This document shows, one piece after another, positions 34,201-45,416 of a stretch of DNA of 64,000 nt. Made by a program: the position numbers and the translations under genes. How positions within the stretch are numbered: position 1 is the first letter of the stretch; every line of letters begins with the position of its first letter. Below the pieces are notes generated by a model, which searched no databases, was not told the DNA's origin, and saw only the letters and a list, made by a program, of their open reading frames with translations. Where the stretch lies: the NCBI GenBank assembly GCA_030267565.1, contig BRXU01000007.1:62001-126000 (forward strand), given 5' to 3'. The stretch is from Pleodorina starrii. Taxonomy: Eukaryota; Chlorophyta; Chlorophyceae; Chlamydomonadales; Volvocaceae.

Positions 34201-34983
34201 GAAAGCGCGCCAATTCACAGCAGCACGGGCACGGCAGGACGGACCCGGTGTGACATGGATGCGTGATCTGATGGACAGGGCAGGGAGGCAGGAAATAGGA
34301 AAAGGAAGTTTGAATCTGGCCCAGCACCTAGCCTTTCTGCAAGGTTCCGCAGATACGAGGCAAGAGCGCACTGCGGCAGGACCGGGCAGGACCACCTACC
34401 CTCATGTGCATGTCGGTGTGGCACAGGCCGTTGTGCGTGACGCGGATGTCCACCTCGTGCGGCTTCAGCTCGCCGACCTGGTAGGTCCACGGCGCGAGCT
34501 TGGCCTTGGCCTCCGAGACGGCCCAACCGCGGCGGGCGAGCAGCTTCTTGTTGGCCTCCTGGAAGCCCTCCTTGTCGGTCGCCATGAACTTGCAGGCGAA
34601 CGAAACGCGTTGTCCGTTATAAGCTCCATGGGAGCTGAACGGCCGACTGCAGACGGCAAAAAGCCAACAGGGCTTAAGGGAGCAAGATCTATACCATGTC
34701 CGAATACCGGTACTCGGGGCCGGCCCGAGTGCAGTCGCTCGGTGTTCAAATAAGCAATTCTAAGACAAATTGTCACCTCAGGTAGACGTTGCTGGGAGCC
34801 TGCGCTCGAGATGCGCGAGGAAAGGAAAGCGAAAGTCAATGATCGACTTCTCACTCCTGTCAGGAAAAAGGGTACAAGCCAGCGTTCGAGAGCAGCTGAA
34901 TGCCTTGCCTGGATCATCCACTCCAACCTCGATGACTTCTTGCAAGGCGCAGCCTTCAGCGAGCCGGCTCCAAGGGAAATCAT
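31221..34983 (-). CDS. Zinc-dependent alcohol dehydrogenase, cinnamyl-alcohol-dehydrogenase type (copy 2)
   Basis: Tandem paralogue of 25134-29071. Core exons: 34400-34585, 33865-34075, 33141-33270, 32777-32903, 32453-32521, 32078-32170, 31629-31802 and 31221-31295. Every exon has exactly the length of its counterpart, and the core is again 354 residues. All zinc ligands and GVGGLG are kept. Substitutions are few: T11A, S17A, T31A and Q41K in exon 1, R94C, S112A, and a small cluster in exon 5 (EAETHMMGAD to ETETYTMGAN). Parts of the introns still align, so the duplication is fairly recent. An upstream exon at 34777-34983 (69 codons, donor GTGACA) matches that of copy 1 and begins MISLGAGSLKAAPCKK. 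It would extend the protein to about 424 residues. Substrate is unknown; the family reduces a range of aldehydes. Confidence 0.85.
33418..33535. repeat. GGAGTCCCGAA minisatellite
   Basis: Repeats of 11-12 bp built on GGAGTCCCGAA, bracketed by two copies of AAGTACTGTACGAGGAG, lie in intron 2 of dehydrogenase copy 2 and are absent from copy 1. Confidence 0.85.
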
Positions 34984-35042
34984 GTTGTCGAGGGTGTCGA
35001 CACGGCGAGGGAGATTGCGTGAGATAGCAGCTCCAAATGATA

Positions 35043-35050
35043 TTATATAA
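35043..35050 (-). promoter_or_regulatory. TATA box, alcohol dehydrogenase copy 2
   Basis: TTATATAA about 60 bp upstream of ATG 34983, at a position equivalent to the TATA box of copy 1. Confidence 0.5.
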
Positions 35051-36964
35051 TTCTATCACGTTGTTTGCATATGCTTGTAACCTCAAGGATTTTATACTTG
35101 TCGATCGGCAAATTGAGTACGGCTCGGCGCGAAATCGTACGGCGCGCAAATCCCGCGCCTCATGGACGAATGCTGGGGCCCTATTAGAATCCATGTGCTT
35201 CCACGCATAGTCATGAAAATAATACATGATCAATATAATCATAAACTCCACACGGCACATGAGGCACATGTCACATATGCCAGCCGGTAGATGGCGGTAA
35301 GCGAACCGACCACGTCGGAAATGAGTTGTCCCTGTTTCCCTACCCGCGACGACATTCATTTGTTTTCGCTTGAGAGATCTAGAGATGTGAAGCCGCAATT
35401 ACGCGTCGGAGCCTTTTTGCAAGGAGTAGAAAAATAACAGGCCTGGCAATTGGCCGATCGGAGCCTGATCGGAGCCCATGGTTGCGGATGCAATGCTGCT
35501 CAATTCAATAATATGTATAGAACAACTCTTATTAACGTTCTTAAAAGATACCCTGTACGCGCAGAGGCATGTGCAGAACAACATCCATCGTTGATGGGCG
35601 CGCTCATGGGGAGGGTGCATAAGGGCGAGATGCTGGTAGGTCTGGGGAGATTTACTGGCTAAGGAGCAGAGCGTATATATATGGAATCAGACACCCTCCA
35701 GCTAGCTCCAGCCAGCAGCGCCACCAGGCGGGACAAACAGCGACGGGTCGTCGCTTGCAGTCGCTTGGTCCCCCGCCTTCCGCGATTCGGGTTTCGGCAG
35801 CAGCCGTGTCAGGGTGCCGTATGCGCCGGGAGTTCTCTTTTTCTGGGTCCGCTCGCTGTTTAACGGTCCATCCAGGACATACAGGACATACAGACGGAGC
35901 GTGCCGGGCGGAGTTAACCGTTTGAAATCTGCCGGGGGAGTCTAATCCTGTCTATTGCAGGGCCCCTCCCCCCATTACGGTATTCATTCGTTCCCTCAAT
36001 TCAGGACAGACAGCAAGGCGCGATGCCGCGATGCCGCTGTCACTGTCGAGATCCTGCTGCTGCTGCATGTTGACCTTTCCGCGCTTTCCTTGGCCAGCGC
36101 CAAGGCCAGCGTTGCCTTGGCCAGCGTTTCTTTCCGTCGGGCAGCAACAGCAATGGGTGGGTGCACTACAGTGGCCGCCGCAAGCGTTCGCGACTCCCAA
36201 CGACATCGATGGCCCACCGCATCACGCCGCCATCACGCCGCCCAGGGAGCAGGGACACACACCTGAAGGCACACGAAAGCCGTCACCAGCCCTCTGAGCT
36301 CTGACAAATGACGACGACCGCGTCCGCATCGCCGCATTTCCGCCCTACGCGCACAGCTTCGCACACACACACACACTGTTGGACCCCCAGAAACAAAAAA
36401 AGTGACTGGCCGACCGTTTCGACCCTAAGAAAACTCTGGAAGACCGCTCTCGTCGTCATCGCCGCCGCGCACCTCCATGTACACATGCTACCCCATGTAC
36501 GGTACAGATTCCAAAACCGAAAACAAACGGCCATTCGAATGTTCATATTCTCACGTATGTGCCGCCCGGCCTCCCATCCCCCTCTCAACAGGAGCGTAGC
36601 AGCCCTGGCGCCCGACGCCGCCGAAGGACGCCTTCCCTGCCTCACCACCTTACCTCACCTCCTCCAAGCAAGCCCGGGCAGGGCCCTCAGCAGCTCCCCC
36701 ACCCACCTCCACGACCCCTCGGCCTCGCAGCCAATCCCCAGAACCGCCCCACACCCCTCCCTTCCACCCACCTCCCTCGCTCACAGCCCTCCCGCTCCCC
36801 AATCGCCCACACTTCCCGCCCCCGGGCCCTTTCCCCCCACCCCCTCACCAACACCCCACACCGCCACCGCTGGAGCCGTCGCTGCAACGACAACAACCGC
36901 CACCACAACCAACCCCACCGCCCTCAGTCTTCGTCGTCGTCGCAACCACCCCCTTCCCGGGGCC
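35051..36964. other. Intergenic: dehydrogenase copy 2 promoter and TYW1 3' flank
   Basis: AT-richer near 35050-35700, with no recognisable gene. The 36560-36960 part is C-rich and is probably TYW1 3' UTR. No clear TGTAA was seen for TYW1. Confidence 0.5.
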
Positions 36965-39900
36965 TCAGTCGTCGCCGTCGTCGTCCCCCGCCACGGACGG
37001 CGCCGCCGTCGAGTCTCCTCCGCTCTTACCCGGGTGGCGCCGCACCTTCTTGACCCGCTGCTGCAGGGGGTCAAAGCCCGCCTCGGTGGCCCCGAACACG
37101 GCCCAGGAGGGGGTGGGCAGCATGTAGTCCTCAGCGCCGAACTCGCCGCCTGAGAAACGGGGGTGGGGTGGTGGTGGTGGTGGCTGTGAGTGTGTGTGTG
37201 GGTGTGGGGGGGGGGGGAATGGGGGGGGTATCCCGCGGCCCGGTGAGGAACGGGGATGGGAGGTGGGGCGGGGAAGGTACTGGTACTGGTGCATCGTAAC
37301 GGTGGGGAGATTGGTGGGAGGGAGTGGGGTCGCAGGGCGCAATCCGTGGATCACACTGGATCTGGAATCGGTACTGGTACTGATATCAGTATACGGTAAT
37401 GCAGCAAAGCAGAGCCCCATGCGGGAAGAGCAAGAGGTACGCGGGGAGTGCAAGAGGTCCGTTGTAGAGGGTAGCAAAGAGACATGCGGGGAAATGCGAC
37501 GGGTAATAGAATATACAACATCCGCAAACCAGGAACATGCAAGTCCGCCTCAGCCAGGAAAGACGCCCCACCCCCGCCCCACGCACGCTCTACCCTCCCT
37601 CCCCCCCCAACCCAGCAAACCGAACCCCACCCTACCCCACGCACCACCCCGCCCTCCCTTCTTTCCCCCCCTCCCTCCCGCCATACACCGCCAAACCCAA
37701 AGCACGTTCACGCACACACGTTCACGCCCGCACGCCCGCACGCACCCTCCTTGACCAGCCGCTGGAACTTATCGTAGTCAATCCAGGTGTGCCACCTCCC
37801 CCCGATCAGGAACTTGTCCACGCGGGCGAGCAGGATGCAGCACGAGTGGGCGTGCTCGCAGGCGAGGGCGTACTCGCCTAGGGGGGGGTTATCCACGGGG
37901 GGGGGGGAGATGTGGGGGAAGGATCGGGAGGGCCAAGGGGAATGTGGTACAGCTCGCTTTGGCGCAAGCTTGTCAGGCTGAGAGGCTGTCAGACTGACAG
38001 GGCGCGGACAGAGAGGAGCCATCGGACAATTACCGTACCTCAGAATCGCTCTCAGATTAGAAAAAAGACCTTGGGAAAGAGCCGAAGGCCACCCACCGAA
38101 GCACCATCTCTCCATCGGGGACAGCACCCAGAGCAACCCAACAGAGCCCTCCCTGCCGCCCTCCCCTGCCGCCGCCCTCTCTCCCTCCACCCCTCCTTCC
38201 CGCCCCCCCTTTCCCTCCCCCCACCCACCCGCTCCGTAGCTGCCTCACCTCCCCTCGCCTCGCATATGGCCTGTCCAAACGCCACCACATCCGCGTGGTA
38301 CGGCACATTGGCCATCGTCAGCGACGAGGCCGCCCCCGCCCCACAGTACGTGACTCCTTTGATCTCGATGAAGTCGGGACGACCCAGGTCCACCAGGGAG
38401 GCGTAGGCGGCCACCTCGGACATGTTCCAGCCCTTGACCAGCGTCAGGCGGTACACTGCGGGGGAGGGGGGGGGTATCCACATGTAGGCCGGAGGGGGGG
38501 GTGCGGGACGCTTGTGGTTGTGTGCGTGTGTGTGCGTGTGTGTGGGTTTGGGGAGGAGGGGGAACGGAGGGAGGAGGAGAAGCGGGGGAGTGAGGAGGGG
38601 GAAAAGGGAGGGAAGGCGGGAGGAGGAAGGTTTGTATATGTCAATATGTATGTGTTAGGAGGATGTGTGGGCCGACCCCTGCCCCCTGCCCCCTGTCTCC
38701 CGACCCGTTTCCGGGCCTGCTCGCCCCCCCCCAAAGCACCCCCCGGGGCCTGCCCCACCAGTCCGCTGGCGCTTGGATGCCAGTGCCGACAGGCAGCCTG
38801 TGAATCGGTCCCAGTAGTCGGAGAACAGCGGCCGATCCACCGCCTGAGATCGGGGGGCAGGGCGGGAGGGAGGGAGGGAGGCATGGAGGGAGGGAGGGAG
38901 GGAGGGCGGGCGGGCGGGAGGGCGGGAGGGCCGGTGTGTATCTGTTCCGTTCCGTTCCCGCTCCTTTATTGATTATCATATACTAGGTTTCCAGTTTGTC
39001 CGCTTGTCAGCCTGCCAAATCGCACTTTTTCGCACACTCTGCCTCTGCCCCCACCTTGAGGCTCTCCGGTGTTGCGGCGTCCACGGACACGTACAGCTGA
39101 GTCACGGGCTTGAGCTGCTGGATGCGGTCAGGGAACTGAGCGTTGGTCACCTGGGGGGATGGGGGGGTGTGTGGGTGGGGTGTACCGGGGGTGTGTATCG
39201 GGGGGAGGGAGGGGAGGGGGATGAGAGGGAGATGCGGCCATGGGCGGGGGGCGGGGGGGGGGGATGGGAGAACAAGTCCGAATGCAAGGGGGTAAAGAAA
39301 GATGCAAGGGGTACGAAAGCTGGGAGGCACTATGCAGGCGTGGGGCGGAGGCCGGGGGGAGCGGGCGGGGCGGCGGGCGGGACGGGGAGCGTGTTTCCAG
39401 TTTCGGCGTGGCGCTGTGTCGCAGCCGCAGACGAAGCGGAGGGGGCGAACGGGGGAGCGGGGGAGGTCGAGGGGTGGTCAGCGGCACGGCCTCGCGGGCA
39501 TCCCCTCCCCCCTCCCGGACTTTACTCAAGGTGGCTATAGTTGGATTGCTGCAGCCAGTAACCCAACGACGCATCGCACCCTGACCCCCCTCCAGCCCCC
39601 ACCCTCCCTTTCGTCTCGATTCTTCATCCTTCCCCCCTCACCATGCCCTTCCCCCTCCGAGCCCCTCCCTCCCCCCCCCAAAACAAGCTCCCCCCCCCCC
39701 AAAAAACAAGCTCCCCCCCCCAAAAAACAAGCTCCCCCCCCCAAAAACAAGCTCCCCCCCCCAAACAAGCTCTCCCCCCCCAAAAACAAGCTCCCCCCCC
39801 CCAAACAAGCTCCCCCCCCAAAACAAGCTCCCCCCCCAAAAAACAAGCTCCCCCCCCAAAACAAGCTCCCCCCCAAAAAACAAGCTCCCCCCCCCAAACA

Positions 39901-42166
39901 AGCTCCCCCCCCAAAACAAGCTCCCCCCCCAAAAAACAAGCTCCCCCCCCAAAACAAGCTCCCCCCCAAAAAACAAGCTCCCCCCCCCAAAACAAGCTCC
40001 CCCCCCCCAAAAAACAAGCTCCCCCCCCCAAAACAAGCTCCCCCCCCAAAACAAGCTCCCCCCCCCAAAACAAGCTCCCCGCCCCCCCCCAAAACAAGCT
40101 CCCCCCCCCCAAAACAAGCTCCCCTCCCTCCCCCCCAGCTGCCCTCACCAGGAATGTGGATATGCCCCTGCCGTGCAGTTGGTCCACCAGGCCGTTGATC
40201 TCCGGGTACATGATGGGCTCACCCACCAGAGACAGAGCGCAGTGACGGACCTGGGAGGACCGCGTCAAGAGTCGTGGAGGAGGAGGAGGAGGAGCGGGGC
40301 GGAGGAGCGTGTGGTTTCGGAGCGGTTTCGGAGCGATTCGGAAGCGGTTTTGGGCGGTTTCGGAGCGTGCACACACATGCATGCACGCGCGCGTGTGCAC
40401 ACACACACATGCATTAACACGGTGCACGAACCGGCGATGGAAAGGGGTTCAGAGAAGGAGCCACAAAAGGAGCTCCGGTCTCGCGACTCAAGATCAGATA
40501 GCGGTCCTAGATGACACACAGAAAAACGCCACGAGCTGCAATACGGTGGATGAAACAGTGTACCTACTAGAAGGCACCATTCCACACACTCCGCGCACTT
40601 CCGGCCCCCTCCCCGCCTCCCCCCCGGCGCTCCTGTTGGCCCGCTCCGGGCTCCCCCCCTCCATCGCCCTCCCTAACCCCCCAAGCCCCACCCTGCAACC
40701 CCTTATCCACATACACACACACTCGCACACCCCGGACGCACCCCGTTCGCCAAACGCCGCTTCGCTCGCCTCGCTGCGCTTCGTCTTCCTTACCCCCCCA
40801 CCCCCCATACACACACAAACCAGCCTCCCTCCCTCTCAACACCCCCCCCACTCCCCCCACCCCTCCCGCTACCCCCCCCCCCCCACATCCCCCCCCCCAC
40901 GCCCCCACCCCTCGCTCACCTGCAGCCCCTCCGCCACCGCCTCCGGCTTCACCCCCGGCACTCCCGAGTACTCCCGCACCATCCTCGTGTGCAGCTCCAG
41001 GGCGGTCTCCACAATGGTATCAGCGGGGTCCATGGCCCACTTCCAGGTCTGACGGGGAGGGGGGCCCCGGGGGAGGAATAATGAAAACGATAGCGCACAC
41101 ATGGGTGAGGGGGGAGGGGGGGTGAGGGGGGAGGGAAGGTGGAAAAGAGTCCAGCAGGGAGTGGATGGGGAGGGGGAGCGTACAGGGCATGACGTGAGAG
41201 AGGAGAAAGAGGGGGGTAAAGGAGAGGACGGGCAGGAGAGGAGAAGGAGAGGAGAGGGGAGGAGAAGAGGGGGTGGGGGGACTTGTCCAACTGCCCTGCC
41301 CTGCCCTGCGTAGTTGATGGGAGGGAGGGATACAAAGGGCAGGACGCGGCCTCCGCCCACCTTTGCCCCCCCCAACCCGGGGTTGGACGTTGGAGTGATG
41401 CCTCTCAAGGTTAACTTACACCCCGCCTAGTAACAACACCCCCTTCACCCCCCCCCCACCTCCCACCTTGCCCCCCACATTGCACTTACACAACCCCCCC
41501 GCCCCACCCACCCACACACACACACACGACGCGGCCTCCTCCCACCTTGCCCACTGGGTTTGAGTGGTGTCTCCAGCAAAAGACGCACTTGTTGGCGCAT
41601 GCGAGCGAGGGGGTGGCCTCCATGCAGCGATGGCTCTCGATGCCGTAAAAGGCGTGCTTGTAGCAGCCGCCGCGGCCGCGCAGCATGGACTTGGTCCACC
41701 GACACATCTTGACGCCGCTGTGGCTGCCAATCAGCTTGTAACCCTGGGGGGGGGGGAACAGGGGGGAGAGGGGAGTTTGGAGAGTGAATTTGCAAGAATG
41801 AAATGCAAGAATGAAACAAGAAGCCCTGCGGACGTTGTAGTCTGAGGGTCGACTAGATCGAGGGGAGGGGGAGAGAGGACGCCGGGATGTGAGTGGCGTG
41901 TGTGTGAGAGGGGGGGGTATCCACGTATAGGGGGGAGGAGGAGGAGCGTAACGCGCGGAGCCGTAGGGGTGTGCCCTTTTCCCGCCGGCGAGACGCCGAT
42001 TGACTTGACTTGACCTGACTTGGCCCGACTCGGGTCCGACTTGGCTGATTGGCTCACAGCGGACCCAAAGGGATCACCTCACCTCCCCTCACCGGCGCAC
42101 ACCGCAATCGACACCCACTGGCCTGCTGATACAGCCGACTTACTGACTGACTGACTGACAGACTAA

Positions 42167-42197
<31 letters not shown>

Positions 42198-44903
42198 GGC
42201 TCGACAGGCTCGATAGACTGGTGGACGTTTAGTGAGTTTTGGCTCGACTGACTCGACTGACCGGCCCGTCGGTACCTGTTTGGTGAGGCTGCCGCGGATG
42301 AGCGGGTTGAGCATCTCCGGGGGACCTCCAGCCGCCGCCGCCGTGGTGGTGGTGGTGGCGGCGGCACGGGACTTGCCCCTTCGCGGCCCCGCGCCGCCAA
42401 TGTCCTCAATGTCCACCTGCAGGGTCATTGACACGATGGAGGGGGAGTGGGAGTGGGAGTGAGGTGCGTCATGGGTATCGGGTAGTGGTACTGGTAACTG
42501 GGGAGGGGAAGGGGAGAGCGCCCCCAACGCCCCCGCCCCCAACCAGCATTCCTCACGCCCACTGACGGTGACCCTCACCTCTGAGCCAGCGCCATCCTCG
42601 TCCTCCTCGTCCTCCTCCTCCTCCTCCTCCTCCTCGCCGTCCTCCACCTCCTCCTCCTCCTCCTCCTCACCCACGCCTCCATTCGCGGTTCGCTCCGCGC
42701 CGGCTGCCGCATCCATCCTGGCCCCTGCAACAGCCGCCGCTGGGCCTGCCGCAGTCGCCGCCGCCGCCAGCTTCTGCTGCGGCTGCCTCCTCTGCGCCTC
42801 CCTCGCCGCCAGCTCCTCCGCCCAGGGTCCAAATTGCTGCAGCAGGTCGCGACCAGCCGCGTCCTCATCGCCCAGACCTGCGGCCAGCACGTGCGTCCAC
42901 ACACACACACAGGGCAAGAGAGACGCACCACCGGGTCAACAACTCAGCTGGTAAACCCCTGACCTGACCGGACCTGGCCGGACCAGCCCCCCAAGCTCGC
43001 AACGCCGCCCACCCCACCCATCCCCTCCCGTCACCCAACCACCCACCCAAGACACAACCCCACCCAAGCGCCCACCCACCCACCCGCGCACCCACCCACC
43101 CAGCGGTCTGAACCTCCTGGCCCCCAGCTCCCTCAGCTGCCGGTCCACCCTCCGCGCCACCGCATTGAAGTTGCGCTCGTACAGACTGTTGCCGCAGCCC
43201 CACACCGCGAACCGCAGGTGGGACAATGCGCCGGAGCCCAGACGGAAGTCGCTGGCGGCGTCCTCGAGCCAGCTGCGTGAGGAGGGGGAGGGAGGGAGGG
43301 AGGGAGGGAGGCGGGGTAAGAAACACGATACCGCAGCGGAGGGAGCGGGGGCGGGGGCGGGGCCGGGCCAGGAGCGGGAGCGGGGGAGGGACGGAAGGTG
43401 TGCAAGGGGGTGTTTCTAAACAAGGGAGAAGAAGAAGCGGGGGACCCGGCGGCGGTGGCGGTGGCGGGCGGGGTGTGCCGTTAAGGACGTGCACCGCCGC
43501 TTCCGGGGCGCTGGGCGCCACGGGACTGGCAGCCTCAGGGCGGCAGGCGTTTCCATCGTGCTCCTGCCGACCCCCACCCCGACCCCGGAGGAAGCCACCG
43601 CCGCCGCTGCCGCTGCCGCCGCCGCGCTCGACTCCAACGCGCGCGCACGCACACACACACACACGGCCTCAGTTCGCGGCGTGGTCCGGCCCCCCCCCAC
43701 CACCAGATGCCAGCAGCCCAGGCCCCCACAACCCGCCCCGCCACTCTCTCAGGCTCTCCCTTCAGACCCTCCTTTTGGGGGGGGGGGCGGGGGCGCCTAA
43801 GGCCGCGTCTTGGGGCCCATCCCCATCCCCATCAAAGGGCGCGTCGCACATCCCTTCAGATTCGAGCTGTGTGCTGTGCTGTGCAACCACACAACCCATG
43901 CGCGCCACCTGTTGACCTGCCTGCAGAAGAACTGGGCGCTCTTCGGCGGCGTGCCGCCCTCATAGGTACTGATGACCACCACCACCAGCGAGTCAGCCGC
44001 CTCGCTGAGGAGCTGCTCCGGCTCGTACGACGCAATGTCCGTGGCCGACGGGGGTGCGGCGGCGGCGCCGCCGCCGCCGCGGCAGCAATCCGCGGCGCCG
44101 CAGCCGTTGGCGGCGGCGGCGGCGGTGGCCGCCGCTGCTGCTGCCTGCGGCAGCGCCTCGGCGAGGCGCGCCGCGAGCTGCGTCGCCAGGTGCTTGCAGG
44201 TGCCCTTCGTGCTGCCGTACAAGATCCGTACGGCAGGTGCGGGTGCTTGAGCCGGCGCCGGCGCCGGCGCGGGCTGGGACTGGGACTGCGTCGGCGGGCG
44301 AGGTGGGATTGAGGGGCCGCGTTGGTGGCGGACGGGCGGTGGGCAGCAGTGTTTTTCGGGGGGAAGGGGGGGTCTAGGGTGGGGAGCAGAGGGCGGTGGT
44401 TGACTACTGAGGGAAGCGGTTAAAAAGCAGTTACCTGCAGGGGGTGATTTTGGCACAGGGAATTGGCGGGTTTGAAGTAGCTGACGCTGCCCGCTCGCAG
44501 CGAGCTGGCGCCAACGTAGTAGACCGGACTGGCGGGGCTCGCACGGGTATGACGGATTACTGCAAGCGCCTTCAATCTTGGTATCGCGCAGATTGCATCG
44601 GCACATCTTTGTCGAGCGAGGCGGCAGCTTATAAGCGCTTCTCACCTTGCAGCAAACCGTCGTCGCAGCCGGCGGCGTCGTTTCGCTTTGAGCGCAGCAG
44701 GCACTCCGTGTCATACCCGCCTCAGCCGAAGCGTTAACATCTTTTTGGGGTGTTCGCCGGCTCATATCGTCGGCCGGCTGCTTGGTGGCGCTTGCTTTCG
44801 ATGACTGGCTCCGGGATGTGCGCCAAAGCCTCAAGAACACAAATCCCAGGCCCAGGAGCCATGATGTTTTCACAAACAGAAGAAAATACGCAAACAGGTC
44901 CAT
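36965..44903 (-). CDS. TYW1: TYW1: S-adenosylmethionine-dependent tRNA 4-demethylwyosine synthase, 793 aa
   Basis: Thirteen exons close in phase: 44646-44903, 43909-44285, 43100-43272, 42579-42877, 42276-42416, 41546-41743, 40920-41048, 40149-40250, 39055-39150, 38759-38843, 38249-38455, 37746-37877 and 36965-37149. TYW1 condenses N1-methylguanosine-37 of tRNA-Phe with pyruvate carbons to form the tricyclic wybutosine precursor. Residues 2-26 form a membrane anchor. A flavodoxin domain starts at RILYGSTKGTCKH (about residue 108) and includes AVWGCGNSLYERNFN in exon 3. The radical-SAM cluster motif CANKCVFC gives Cys465, Cys469 and Cys472. RHCALSLVGEPIMYPEI, IDYDKFQRLV and TPSWAVFGATEAGFDP are family signatures. 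Exon 4 inserts an acidic Glu/Asp run between the two catalytic domains. Family assignment is certain. Confidence 0.96.
37889..37898 (-). repeat. Intronic repeat core, short
   Basis: GTGGATAACC in TYW1 sense, about 12 bp before the acceptor of TYW1 exon 12. It is a minimal match to the repeat core and may be chance on its own. Confidence 0.4.
38473..38490 (-). repeat. Intronic repeat core in TYW1 (minus orientation)
   Basis: GGCCTACATGTGGATACC in TYW1 sense, 18 bp before the acceptor of exon 11. Confidence 0.65.
39679..40122. repeat. CnAnCAAGCT tandem array, about 23 copies
   Basis: Units of 16-21 bp with an invariant ACAAGCTCCC core and variable poly-C (7-10) and poly-A (3-6) tracts fill most of TYW1 intron 8. 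In the transcript this reads GGGAGCTTGTTTTGGGG, with very G-rich spacers. The length variation between units fits slippage. Confidence 0.95.
41917..41931 (-). repeat. Intronic repeat core in TYW1 intron 5
   Basis: CTATACGTGGATACC in TYW1 sense, about 173 bp before exon 6. Confidence 0.6.
42130..42200. repeat. GACT/GACA tetranucleotide repeat
   Basis: TGACTGACTGAC changes into ACAGACAGACAG in TYW1 intron 5. Confidence 0.85.
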
Positions 44904-45416
44904 GTTAACGCAGCGTCAGAAGAGTCAGAAAAGTAAAGCCTCAGGTGACTTGTTGAGTCGCCACAAACGCTTTCATTTCAAACCTTTCTTTGCTGAGATG
45001 GCACTTGTTGGCTGCATTGGGAATGGGAATGGAAGAAGAAATGGGGCAACGATGTACGGCACACAGTAAACTAGCTAGACGATTGTCCCTCTGTTCGGTT
45101 GCGCGAATGCTGAAACTAGGAGTAATATGTGTTATCGAGCTTTGCGATTATTTAATACCGCGCATGCGTTTCTATCGTTTCGTCACAGCTTGAATGGAGA
45201 ATGATAACACGTTTTACAAAATCAGCATCGCTTTGCCATCCAACATATAGCTTTAATAATGATATATGTATAGTATTGTTGTCCATCTGCACGGCACAGC
45301 TTAGGTACCGATGAGCCCGCTGTTGCTGGCGTGCTGCCTTCGAACGTCAACGCCACCTTAGCGCCCACAGCGCCGCGGGTCATATTCAATCACAGTCAAC
45401 CCCCTTGTCATAACAT
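44904..45416. promoter_or_regulatory. Divergent promoter region between TYW1 and the coiled-coil gene
   Basis: The start codons of two oppositely oriented genes are 513 bp apart. The region is AT-richer than its surroundings, and 45255-45275 contains ATATATGTATAG. Both 5' UTRs and any shared promoter must lie here. Confidence 0.6.

Noticed and set aside
39679..40122. CRISPR-like regularly spaced array
   Set aside because: The unit is 16-21 bp with homopolymer spacers and lies in a eukaryotic intron. There are no unique spacers and no cas genes.
39535..40427. Long minus-strand ORFs made of GGSLFWGGEL-type repeats
   Set aside because: They are read-through of the poly-C/CAAGCT intronic array. 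The same repeats are open in several frames, and the region is clearly TYW1 intron 8 from the flanking exons.
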